Positions 16,203 to 24,506 of a stretch of 64,000 nucleotides of DNA are shown here, in pieces; position 1 is the stretch's first letter, and each line of letters starts with the position of its first letter. A program made the position numbers and the translations under genes. The stretch spans positions 2,852,001-2,916,000 of the forward strand of contig NZ_CP034142.1 of assembly GCF_003994855.1 (NCBI RefSeq), read 5' to 3'. This DNA is from Marinobacter sp. NP-4(2019) (lineage in GTDB: Bacteria; Pseudomonadota; Gammaproteobacteria; Pseudomonadales; Oleiphilaceae). The notes beneath the pieces were generated by a model. The model made no database searches. It was not told where the DNA came from and was given only the letters and a program-made list of their open reading frames with translations.

Positions 16203-17150
16203 ATGATGCGAGCGCAAGACGCCACACATATCGACCTCCCCGGCCTGATCCGTCTCCAGGCCGATGCCCGGGCCCTCAAGCTGCCGGCTGCACGTCCCGT
16301 GCGGAGCAAGCAGGCCGGACTGCAGCGGTCACCCAGGCGGGGCCGGGGCATGGCCTTTGCTGAAGTACGGCAATACCAGCCAGGCGACGATATTCGCAGT
16401 ATCGACTGGCGAGTCACCGCCCGGCGCCAATCTCCGCACACCAAGCTCTATGAGGAAGAGCGGGAGCGCCCGGTACTGCTGTTGTGCGACCTCGGCCCCA
16501 GTCTGTTCTTTGCCAGTACCGGCGCCTACAAGCAGGTGCGTAGCGCACAACTTGCCGGCATTCTGTCGTGGCTGGCACTTTGGTCAGGTGATCAGGTGGG
16601 CGGGATCGTATTCAATGGCCGGGCACTGACCGTGCAACGCCCCGCCCGCCGTAAGAAATCCGTGCTTCAATTGCTCGACACCCTGGCGAAGCTGCAAAAA
16701 ACGCCGGGAGCAACCAGCCCCCGGGATCTTCAGGTTTCGTCGTTAACGGCCAACCTCGATACCGCTCTGCGGGAAGCGCGGCGGGTCGCCCACACCGGCA
16801 GCCGAATCTTCGTGCTCAGTGATTTTCTCTCCATCAGTGCGGACACCTCGCGCCTGCTCGGCACCCTTGCCAGACATAACTCCGTCAGTGCGCTGCGAAT
16901 CGCGGATCCTCTGGAACTTCATCTGCCGGAGAGCGGGCGCTTTGCCGTTGCCGGCGAGGATGGCCCGGTGTGGTTCGACGCCGGCAACCCTCGATTCCAG
17001 CAAGCCTGGCACCAGAAAGTGGAACGCCACGAGACCGAGCTGGCTGATTGCTTTCGTACCTCCGGTATTGTCCCGGCTACCGTGATGACCGATGACGAGC
17101 CGGCAGTAATCCTCCAGTCCCAACTGGGGCCACGAGGACGAATCGGATGA
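16203..17150 (+). CDS. DUF58 domain protein of the MoxR/Bat operon
   Basis: The 315 residues carry the DUF58 signature RRGRGMAFAEVRQYQPGDDIRSIDWRVTARR at about 50-80, after an N-terminal segment without membrane helices, and a vWA-like fold after it (VLLLCDLGPSLFF; SRIFVLSDFLS). DUF58 proteins accompany MoxR ATPases nearly everywhere and are probably substrates or adaptors. It begins 9 bases after moxR and its stop overlaps the start of the next gene by 4 bases. Biochemical function not established. Confidence 0.9.
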   Translation: MMRAQDATHIDLPGLIRLQADARALKLPAARPVRSKQAGLQRSPRRGRGMAFAEVRQYQPGDDIRSIDWRVTARRQSPHTKLYEEERERPVLLLCDLGPSLFFASTGAYKQVRSAQLAGILSWLALWSGDQVGGIVFNGRALTVQRPARRKKSVLQLLDTLAKLQKTPGATSPRDLQVSSLTANLDTALREARRVAHTGSRIFVLSDFLSISADTSRLLGTLARHNSVSALRIADPLELHLPESGRFAVAGEDGPVWFDAGNPRFQQAWHQKVERHETELADCFRTSGIVPATVMTDDEPAVILQSQLGPRGRIG

Positions 17151-17617
17151 TGGATCAGGACCCCTTAAGCCAGCTCAGGGACATTCATTTGCCGGAACCC
17201 GGGGGCTTCTGGCCGCCGGCCCCGGGATGGTGGATCCTCCTCGTGCTGATTGTCGCGCTGTTGATCGTCGTTGCCCTGCTCATCCGTGGCAAGCGGCGGA
17301 AAAACCGCTGGCTCAGGATCGCCCGTCGGGAAATGAATCAGTTGGCCCGGCATGTCTCGCAGGAACCGCAATGGTTTGCCCAGCTCAATGCCTTACTGAA
17401 ACAGTGCGCCCGGGAACGCTACCCCGGGGAACGTCCCGAGGCGATGAGTGGTTCACGATGGGTAGACTTCCTGCTGCAAACCAGCCCGGATGAGCAGTCG
17501 GTGTCACGCCCCATAGTTGAAGCCATGATCAGGAGCAGTTGGCGGCCAGAAGCAGATGCCGACCCGGAGCAGGCGCTGGCGTTCGCCCGTACCTGGCTGG
17601 AGGGGCAGAAATGCTGA
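17147..17617 (+). CDS. DUF4381 membrane protein of the Bat operon
   Basis: A 156-residue protein with one strong transmembrane helix (about residues 25-46, WWILLVLIVALLIVVALLI) followed by a basic stop-transfer patch (RGKRRKNRW) and a cytoplasmic helical domain. The N-terminal motif LRDIHLPEPGGFWPPAPGWW is characteristic of DUF4381, found between DUF58 and vWA genes. It overlaps DUF58 by 4 bases and batA by 7 bases. Confidence 0.87.
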   Translation: MMDQDPLSQLRDIHLPEPGGFWPPAPGWWILLVLIVALLIVVALLIRGKRRKNRWLRIARREMNQLARHVSQEPQWFAQLNALLKQCARERYPGERPEAMSGSRWVDFLLQTSPDEQSVSRPIVEAMIRSSWRPEADADPEQALAFARTWLEGQKC

Positions 17618-18621
17618 GCCTCGCGTACCCCTGGGTACTGGTACTTATCCTTGTACCGTTGCTGGTGCGGCTGGGAAAACGTACCGGGCAAGCCGTTGAA
17701 GCACCGGTCCTCCCTGTCGGCCACTGGTTGTCCGATCTTCCGGGCGTCAGCCGCGACGGTAACCGCCTGCCCTGGTGGCAGGTTGTGATGCTGCTGGCGA
17801 TGTGGCTATTGCTGGTCGTTGCAGCGGCAAGACCTCAGCATGTCGGCGATCCGGTCCAGCTACCGGTCAGCGGTCGGGATCTGCTGCTGGCCGTGGATAT
17901 ATCCCCCAGCATGGATGAACAGGACATGATCCTCCAGGGGCGCGGCATCAATCGTCTGCAGGCGGTGAAACGGGTTGTAGACGACTTTATCCTGCGGCGC
18001 GAAGGGGATCGACTGGGACTCTTGCTGTTTGGCACCGAACCCTACATCCAGGCTCCCCTGACCTTTGATCTGGCGACGGTGAGAACCCTGCTGCACGAAT
18101 CCGGTATTGGCATGGCTGGTCGCGCCACCGCCATTGGTGATGCCATCGGCCTGGCCGTCAAACGCCTGAGGGATCGTCCACAGGAACAACGCGTGGTGAT
18201 CCTGTTGACCGATGGCGCCAATACCGCGGGTGAAATTACTCCCGACAAGGCCACCGAAATTGCCAAGGCCACCGGCGTGCGTATCTACACCATCGGAATC
18301 GGGGCTGAAACCATGGTCCAGCGCGGTTTGCTCGGCTCCCGACAGGTCAATCCCTCGCGGGATCTGGACGAAGCCCTGCTGCAGCGGATGGCGGAGCAGA
18401 CCGGAGGCAAATACTTCCGCGCCCGCAGTCTGCCGGAGCTGGAGCTGATCTATGAAAACATTGATCAACTGGAACCCATTGAGCTTGAGGGCAAACACTA
18501 TCGCCCGGTCACCGATCTGTTTGTCTGGCCGGCCGCGCTCGCGGTGCTACTGTGGTTGTTGCTACAACTGATCAAGCTATTGAATTTCCCAAGCATTGCA
18601 CGGAGGAAGCGCCATGGGTGA
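17611..18621 (+). CDS. batA: Membrane vWA-domain protein BatA-like
   Basis: A 336-residue protein starting at the ATG at 17611 (GGAGGGG nine bases before); the longer frame from 17539 overlaps DUF4381 and is not real. Two helices at the N-terminus (about 5-20 and 56-75) and one at the C-terminus (about 308-328) hold a vWA domain in the periplasm or cytoplasm. The metal-binding MIDAS motif D96-I-S98-P-S100 is intact, with the later TDGANTAGE loop. BatA proteins were named for aerotolerance in Bacteroides. It overlaps batB/C by 8 bases. Confidence 0.9.
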   Translation: MLSLAYPWVLVLILVPLLVRLGKRTGQAVEAPVLPVGHWLSDLPGVSRDGNRLPWWQVVMLLAMWLLLVVAAARPQHVGDPVQLPVSGRDLLLAVDISPSMDEQDMILQGRGINRLQAVKRVVDDFILRREGDRLGLLLFGTEPYIQAPLTFDLATVRTLLHESGIGMAGRATAIGDAIGLAVKRLRDRPQEQRVVILLTDGANTAGEITPDKATEIAKATGVRIYTIGIGAETMVQRGLLGSRQVNPSRDLDEALLQRMAEQTGGKYFRARSLPELELIYENIDQLEPIELEGKHYRPVTDLFVWPAALAVLLWLLLQLIKLLNFPSIARRKRHG

Positions 18622-20410
18622 TTTTCATTTCCTCCGCCCACTGTGGCTGCTACTGTTGCTCGTGATCCCGATGATGCCCCTGATCTACCGCAAGGCACGT
18701 CAAAGCGACAGCGGCTGGGCCCGCATCATTCCGGAGCCCCTGCTCCGCCCCGTCATCAGCCGGTTTGGGCAATCGGGTGCCCAACCCCGCTCGCCACTGT
18801 TGCCTGCGACGATGGCCGTGCTGATTCTCTCCATCGCCCTGGCCGGCCCGGCCTGGCGCCAGGCGCCCACACCACTGCAACAACAAAACGACAGCCTGGT
18901 GATTATTCTGGATCTGTCGCTGTCCATGCTGGCGACCGATGTGGAGCCGGATCGCCTGACCCTGGCCAAACGTAAAATTCGCGATATCCTCAGGCAACGG
19001 GAAGGCAGCCTGACCGGACTGGTGGTTTATGCCGCCGACGCCCATGCGGTCAGCCCCCTGACCGATGACCGCAATACCATTACCGGTATGCTGGAGGTGC
19101 TGGACCCGGTGATCATGCCGGCGACAGGTAATCGTGCCGATCTTGGAGTCGTGCGGGGCCTGGAACTGCTGGAGCACGGTGCCCCTGGCAAGGGCCGGAT
19201 GCTGCTGATTACAGATGATGTCAGTGATCGCTATCAGGATCGCATCACTCAGGCACTCAGGGGCAGCCGATTCGCGCTGAATACCCTGGTCGTCGGTACC
19301 GCGGAGGGTGGCCCGATTCCGCTGCCAAAACGGGGCTTCATCCGCGATAACGGGGAAATCGTCATCGCCAGGGCAAGCCCCTCGGCGCTACAGCAACTGG
19401 CCCAGAGCAATGGCGGCAGGAGTCAGCATCTGACCATCGACGATACCGATATCAACAACCTCGGGTTGCTTGCCGAAGACGCTGATGACTGGCAGGAAAG
19501 CGAACGGGACCTGACGGTGGATCGTTGGCAGGACGACGGCTACTGGCTGCTCTGGCTCGCGCTCCCTCTGATTCTCATTGGGTGGCGCCGGGGAGCGCTT
19601 GCCCTGGTCCTGCTGACGTTACTGCCCCTCACACCCCGGCCGGCAATGGCTCTGGAATGGTCCGAACTCTGGTTACGGGAAGACCAGCGGGCACCCGAGA
19701 TGATCGCCAGGGATGCCGAAACCGCGGCCCAGCAACTGCGGGATCCGCAATGGCGCGGCAGTGCCCAATACCGTGCCGGAGACTATGAAGCGGCCGCCAG
19801 TTCTTTCGCTATTGGCGACAGCCCCCGCGCCCACTATAACCGGGGCAATGCGCTGGCAAGGGCGGGTAAACTGAAGGAGGCGATCGACGCGTATGATCAG
19901 GCTCTTTCGGCTCAACCAGACCTGGAAGATGCCCGCTTCAACCGCGACATCGTTCAGCGATTGCTGGAGCAGCAACAGCAGCAAAGTGATTCCGGGGAAG
20001 GCAACGATTCCGATCAGCAAAACAGTGAGCAACAGGATCAACAGCAACAACCGGAATCCGATGGTGGCTCCGGCGAACAAAGCCAGGACAATCAACCGGG
20101 TGAACAATCCGGCGAGCAGGAAGAGAACCAGCAGCGCCAACAGGGCGAGCAGAGCGGCAATAAGGACCAGGAGTCATCCACGCAACAAGACCAGCAACAA
20201 CAGGGCAACAACCAGGCTGACGGTTCCAGCGAGGCTGCCGAACAAAAGCGAGAGGCACCGGCAGAGGTTTCGGAACAGCCGCTCACCCAGGGGCAGGAAC
20301 AATGGTTGAGACGAATCCCGGATGACCCCGGAGGCCTGCTGAGACGCAAGTTCCTGCAGCAGTACCAGCAACGAGATACACAACCCGATGAGGGCGACAC
20401 GCCATGGTAA
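18614..20410 (+). CDS. batB: BatB-BatC fusion: vWA domain, TPR and Gln/Ser-rich tail
   Basis: Starts at the ATG at 18614 behind GGAGGAAGCGCC; 598 residues. Domains in order: two membrane helices (about 8-25 and 64-80), a vWA domain with MIDAS D100-L-S102-L-S104, a membrane segment near 310-345, TPR repeats (about 385-450, YNRGNALARAGKLKEAIDAYDQAL), a low-complexity region of Gln/Ser/Glu/Asn (about 452-555), and a conserved end with WLRRIPDDPGGLLRRKF. In Bacteroides BatB and BatC are separate; here they are one chain, as is usual in gammaproteobacteria. Overlaps batD by 7 bases. Confidence 0.9.
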   Translation: MGDFHFLRPLWLLLLLVIPMMPLIYRKARQSDSGWARIIPEPLLRPVISRFGQSGAQPRSPLLPATMAVLILSIALAGPAWRQAPTPLQQQNDSLVIILDLSLSMLATDVEPDRLTLAKRKIRDILRQREGSLTGLVVYAADAHAVSPLTDDRNTITGMLEVLDPVIMPATGNRADLGVVRGLELLEHGAPGKGRMLLITDDVSDRYQDRITQALRGSRFALNTLVVGTAEGGPIPLPKRGFIRDNGEIVIARASPSALQQLAQSNGGRSQHLTIDDTDINNLGLLAEDADDWQESERDLTVDRWQDDGYWLLWLALPLILIGWRRGALALVLLTLLPLTPRPAMALEWSELWLREDQRAPEMIARDAETAAQQLRDPQWRGSAQYRAGDYEAAASSFAIGDSPRAHYNRGNALARAGKLKEAIDAYDQALSAQPDLEDARFNRDIVQRLLEQQQQQSDSGEGNDSDQQNSEQQDQQQQPESDGGSGEQSQDNQPGEQSGEQEENQQRQQGEQSGNKDQESSTQQDQQQQGNNQADGSSEAAEQKREAPAEVSEQPLTQGQEQWLRRIPDDPGGLLRRKFLQQYQQRDTQPDEGDTPW

Positions 20411-22140
20411 AGCGGCTCGCAATCCCCTTTATTCTGATCACCATGCTATTCACCCTGGCGTGGCCAGCGCACGCCGAAAGCGAGCTGACGGTAGAGCCCG
20501 ACCGTACCAGACTCTACGAAGGTGAAGTGCTGACACTCACCGTCCGGGGCAGCATGAAAATCGACATCAACCTCGGCAACCTGTTCGACCTGGATATCTC
20601 CAACCTGCCCTCACCGGATATTGGAAAAGTCGAGGACGATTTCGAAATCGTCGGCCGTAACCAGCGTTACAGCATCCGCACCATCAACAACGACATGGTC
20701 GGTGAAATCACCTGGACCTATCAACTGGCTCCCAGAAAAACCGGCGAACTGACCATCCCCTCTCTCACTTTCCAGGACGCCAGCTCCGAGCCGATCACCA
20801 TTAACGTCGTGGCCGGCACCTCTCCGGACCAGGACCCCGAATCCCGGGACAGCTTTATCGAGTTGTCCACCGACAAGGACGAAGTCTATGTCCAGGAGCA
20901 GTTGGTTCTGACCATCAAGCTGTTCTTCAGCGGCAACCTGATTCGTGGGGAGTTGTCGGAACCCGAACACCCCGACGCCATCATCGAAAATCTTGGCAAG
21001 CAAAGGGAATACAGCCGTTACCGCAACGGTGTGCGCTTTCGGGTGGTCGAGAGACGCTACGCCATTTACCCTCAGCAGCCGGGTGAATTCCGCCTGAACG
21101 CCATTCACTTCGAAGGCCGTGCCCGGACCCCGGAAGGACAACTGAAATTCCTCCGCGACAGCGAGCAGCTGTTCGACATCCCGGTCAAGGGCATTCCTGA
21201 CAGCTTCACCGGTGACACCTGGCTGCCTGCCAGTGACCTGCAGCTTTCCGAGGCCGGACTGCCGGACAACCAGAACCTGTCCACCGGGCAGAACCTGACC
21301 CGAACCTTGTCACTGACTGCCCAGGGATTGCCGGCGGAAGCCCTGCCACCGTTCCCGGATCAGACCGTTCCCGGTATTCGTACCTATCCGGAGCACCCCG
21401 AACGTTCAGCAACCAGTGACAGGGACGGAATTACGTCGAGCCTGACACAGACCACGGCACTGGTGCCCGTTGAGCCAGGTAATCTGGTGTTACCGGAGAT
21501 ACGGATTCCCTGGTGGGATACCGATGCGGATGAAGAGAAGATCGCCGTGATACCGGCGAGAACCCTGTCAGTAAGCGCATCGCCAGACCTGACGACCACC
21601 TCCGGACAAAACACCGGTGCGCCGGAAAAAGACATGGAAACGACTCCTGTCGAAACCGATGAAAATACCGGGCAGACATCAACCTCCTGGTTCTGGCCGG
21701 TTGTCAGCCTGATACTGGCCATGGGTTGGCTGGCGACAGCCATTGCCTGGTGGTACGGCAGGAAACACCCGGCTTCACCTCCTGGACCACAGGCCCGGGA
21801 TACCGGTGAAAGGGCGCTGTTCCGGGAATTGTGCCAGGCCGCCGAGGAAGGTGACCCACGAACCCTGGAGTTACTACCGAGGTGGGCCGCGCGATATTTC
21901 CACAGCCAGCGTTTCGACAGCGTTGCCGACGTTTGCCGCTACGCCGCGGATGATGCCCTGAACCGTGAGCTGGAGGCCTTACAGAGACATTTATTTGGCA
22001 AACACGACCATACCGGAGACTGGGATGGCAAACCTCTGGTCGCAGTCCTGAGGAATCTGAGGGGAAAGGATACCCGGCACCGGACTGAGGATAGCCTGCC
22101 TCCCCTGTACCCGGAGGGACTGGCCAGCCAGAGCCAGTGA
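20404..22140 (+). CDS. batD: BatD-like membrane protein (oxygen tolerance)
   Basis: A 578-residue exported protein: signal peptide about 1-24 (cut after AHA), a long beta-rich periplasmic region with Ig-like repeats (ESELTVEPDRTRLYEGEVLTLTV...), one transmembrane helix at about 427-450, and a cytoplasmic helical tail with RALFRELCQAAEEGDPRTLE. This is the BatD layout. Last gene of the MoxR/Bat operon; it converges on ccmI with a 27-base gap and no obvious terminator. The whole operon is a membrane-associated ATPase/vWA system whose target is unknown. Confidence 0.88.
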   Translation: MVKRLAIPFILITMLFTLAWPAHAESELTVEPDRTRLYEGEVLTLTVRGSMKIDINLGNLFDLDISNLPSPDIGKVEDDFEIVGRNQRYSIRTINNDMVGEITWTYQLAPRKTGELTIPSLTFQDASSEPITINVVAGTSPDQDPESRDSFIELSTDKDEVYVQEQLVLTIKLFFSGNLIRGELSEPEHPDAIIENLGKQREYSRYRNGVRFRVVERRYAIYPQQPGEFRLNAIHFEGRARTPEGQLKFLRDSEQLFDIPVKGIPDSFTGDTWLPASDLQLSEAGLPDNQNLSTGQNLTRTLSLTAQGLPAEALPPFPDQTVPGIRTYPEHPERSATSDRDGITSSLTQTTALVPVEPGNLVLPEIRIPWWDTDADEEKIAVIPARTLSVSASPDLTTTSGQNTGAPEKDMETTPVETDENTGQTSTSWFWPVVSLILAMGWLATAIAWWYGRKHPASPPGPQARDTGERALFRELCQAAEEGDPRTLELLPRWAARYFHSQRFDSVADVCRYAADDALNRELEALQRHLFGKHDHTGDWDGKPLVAVLRNLRGKDTRHRTEDSLPPLYPEGLASQSQ

Positions 22141-22167
22141 CACGAAAGGCCCCGCTTGGAGCCTATT

Positions 22168-23445
22168 TCAATTACGCAGCTGGTGGTCAATGACCAGGGT
22201 AGCCGCCACGCTCTGGTCGTCACTCACGGTAACCGGATCGTTCAGTTCACCCTGCCAGTCACCCGCCTGGGGCATGGCATTACCCGACCGGGACAGCCGC
22301 GCCACCAGCAACACCTCCGAGGCATCTGACAGCCGGTTGTCCGGTGACATGGCGTTACGGTCATCGAGCCGTATTTCCGCTGGCAGGTCGCCGGCACTCA
22401 ACCGCGCAACCGCGAGGGGCGCAGCCCCCTGACTACCGGCTTTACGGGCAAATACAAACAGGGTTGTGTCCCCGGGTACCTCGCCCGCAAAAGCCTCCGA
22501 CAATTCGATCCGGACCGTCACACCCGGTCCGGAGACAGGCGCCCGCTGATCCTTCGGCGCCTCCCGCCCCAGACGCTGATAAGCCTCACTGATACCCTGA
22601 CGGATAGAACCTATCTGGGGATGATCCGGCGCCGCTTCAACAATACGTTCCCAGTAGCCAATCGCATCCTCGTAATTCTGCTGGCTGAACGCAGATATAC
22701 CCAACAGACCCAGGGCGTTCACTTCGTCAGGGTTCAGTGCCCGCGCTTTCTCAATCGCCCGTGTTACCCCGGCGTCGAGTGCACCCTGACTATTAAAGAA
22801 CAGAGCCTGTGCGGACAAGCCCCACGCCGTGGCTTCGGCCCGGTCATCATCCCCGACCTGTTCCGCCAGTCGTTCAAACGCCCAGGCCGCGTCTTCATAT
22901 CGTTCCAGACGCATATAACTGCGCCCCAGCATGGCCCAACCGTCGGCGTTATCCGGATTGGCTTCCAGGCGCTCCCTTAGCTGGGCGGTCAGCTGGTTCA
23001 TTTGCTGCACTCGGTCTCCATCCGAGGCAATCATTTCCTGCATCGCAAGGTATTGTTCAAGATCGTCCATCGCCCCCCACTGCTGGTACAGGAAGACCGC
23101 AGCAGCCGGGATCAGGGCAATACTGACAATGGCAATGGCCATGGAGCTTTTGCGACCGCGCACTCCGGTGGCGGGTCCGCCCTCCTGCTGACTGGCGTCG
23201 GGCACATCATCCAGCATGCTACCGGCCAGTTCATCCCTGAGCTGCTGGTAGTTTTCCTGATCAAGGATACCGGCCTGATACTCGTTCTCCAGCTCCGCCA
23301 TCCGTGACCGGTAGGCCATCAGATTCTGGTTTCTCAGGTCAGTCTGCTGTTGCTTTTCCGACCGGTGGAAGAACAGGGGCCAAATGATAAACGCCAGAGC
23401 CAGAATGATAAGCGCGGCGGCGATAATCCAGAAAAGGTTAGTCAT
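22168..23445 (-). CDS. ccmI: Cytochrome c maturation protein CcmI (CycH)
   Basis: CcmI binds apocytochrome c C-termini and passes them to the haem ligation complex. The 425 residues have two N-terminal membrane helices (about 4-25 and 100-122) separated by a cytoplasmic Gln/Glu-rich loop (EYQAGILDQENYQQLRDEL), then periplasmic TPR repeats (WAMLGRSYMRLERYEDAAWAFERLA; GLLGISAFSQQNYEDAIGYWERIV), and a beta-rich end. Last gene of the ccm operon, 51 bases after ccmH. Confidence 0.93.
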   Translation of the reverse strand: MTNLFWIIAAALIILALAFIIWPLFFHRSEKQQQTDLRNQNLMAYRSRMAELENEYQAGILDQENYQQLRDELAGSMLDDVPDASQQEGGPATGVRGRKSSMAIAIVSIALIPAAAVFLYQQWGAMDDLEQYLAMQEMIASDGDRVQQMNQLTAQLRERLEANPDNADGWAMLGRSYMRLERYEDAAWAFERLAEQVGDDDRAEATAWGLSAQALFFNSQGALDAGVTRAIEKARALNPDEVNALGLLGISAFSQQNYEDAIGYWERIVEAAPDHPQIGSIRQGISEAYQRLGREAPKDQRAPVSGPGVTVRIELSEAFAGEVPGDTTLFVFARKAGSQGAAPLAVARLSAGDLPAEIRLDDRNAMSPDNRLSDASEVLLVARLSRSGNAMPQAGDWQGELNDPVTVSDDQSVAATLVIDHQLRN

Positions 23446-23496
23446 AAGAAGATCGTGGTGTTTCCATGGGGAGTTGGAGGATCAGTTCAGGCGAGT

Positions 23497-23970
23497 CTAT
23501 TCCCGCTCTTTGTCGGCCAGCAGCCGGTCGACCCGGGCCTGCTCTTCAGGGGTCAGGACTGTCTTCTGGCCATTGCGGCAACGGGACCGGACAATAATAC
23601 TGGCAACGGCCAGCAAACCTATACCCACTGCGATCGCCGGCGTTGCCCATAGCAGTAGGGTACGACGATCCACCTCGGGCTTGTAGCGGACAAACTCGCC
23701 AAAGCGGCCTACCAGGTCCCCGACAATTTCTTCATTGCTGGCGCCATCCTGCATCATCTGGTACACCCTGTCGCGCATATCCTTGGCAATGGGCGCGTTG
23801 GAGTCGGCAATGTTCTGGTTCTGGCACTTCGGGCAACGCAGTTCCGCAGTGAGATCCCGGTACCGCTGCTCTTCCTGCAGTGAATCAAAGCCCTCAACGT
23901 TGGCTTCATCAGCGCTCACCTGGAGCGGGAGCAGCGCGGCGAGCACTATCAGGGCAATCAGCGGCCTCAT
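23497..23970 (-). CDS. ccmH: Cytochrome c maturation thiol oxidoreductase CcmH
   Basis: CcmH keeps the CXXCH cysteines of apocytochrome c reduced before haem attachment. The 157 residues show a signal peptide ending ...QVSA-20, the redox motif RC46-P-K-C49-QNQ followed by IADSNAPIAKDMR, and one C-terminal transmembrane helix (about 107-130). Short form (CycL), with CcmI as a separate gene. Its ATG overlaps the TGA of ccmG by 4 bases. Confidence 0.95.
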   Translation of the reverse strand: MRPLIALIVLAALLPLQVSADEANVEGFDSLQEEQRYRDLTAELRCPKCQNQNIADSNAPIAKDMRDRVYQMMQDGASNEEIVGDLVGRFGEFVRYKPEVDRRTLLLWATPAIAVGIGLLAVASIIVRSRCRNGQKTVLTPEEQARVDRLLADKERE

Positions 23971-24506
23971 GACGCGTCCTCCCGATACTGATTGACCAGG
24001 GGTGCCAGATCCTCCTTCCAGACCTTCTCATTGACCACACCCACATGCCGGTAACGAACCACGCCGTCGGTATCAATGACATAGGTTTCCGGGGCCCCGT
24101 ATACCCCCAGGTCGAATCCCAGGGTGCCTTTCGGGTCATAGATGGTCCGTTCGTAGGGATTGCCAAGACGCTCCAGCCATACCAGGGCATCCTCGCGATT
24201 GTCCTTATAGTTCAGGCCGATAATGCGGACACCCTGCTCCTGTGCCAGCCACATCAGGTCTTCGTGCTCATCCCGACAGGCCGGGCACCAGGTACCCCAG
24301 ACATTCAACAGCGACACCTGCCCCCGGAATACCCCGGCATCCAGCTTCGTCCCGGGTCGCTCCAGGTCATCCAGAGTAAACGTCGGTACCGTTTTCCCGA
24401 TGAGCGCCGACTCCAGGTGAGTCGGGTCCTTCCCGATCCCTGCAAACAACACGATACCGAGAACGACGACCAGAATTAACGGAACAAACAGAAAAACACG
24501 CCTCAT
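23967..24506 (-). CDS. ccmG: Thiol:disulfide interchange protein CcmG (DsbE)
   Basis: A 179-residue membrane-anchored thioredoxin-like protein of the periplasm. N-terminal anchor helix about 4-23, then the thioredoxin fold with the active site W-G-T-W-C74-P-A-C77 and the later GAPETYVIDTDGVVRYRHVG, which contains the cis-proline region typical of DsbE. It passes electrons from CcdA/DsbD to CcmH or apocytochrome. Overlaps ccmF and ccmH by 4 bases each. Confidence 0.96.
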   Translation of the reverse strand: MRRVFLFVPLILVVVLGIVLFAGIGKDPTHLESALIGKTVPTFTLDDLERPGTKLDAGVFRGQVSLLNVWGTWCPACRDEHEDLMWLAQEQGVRIIGLNYKDNREDALVWLERLGNPYERTIYDPKGTLGFDLGVYGAPETYVIDTDGVVRYRHVGVVNEKVWKEDLAPLVNQYREDAS

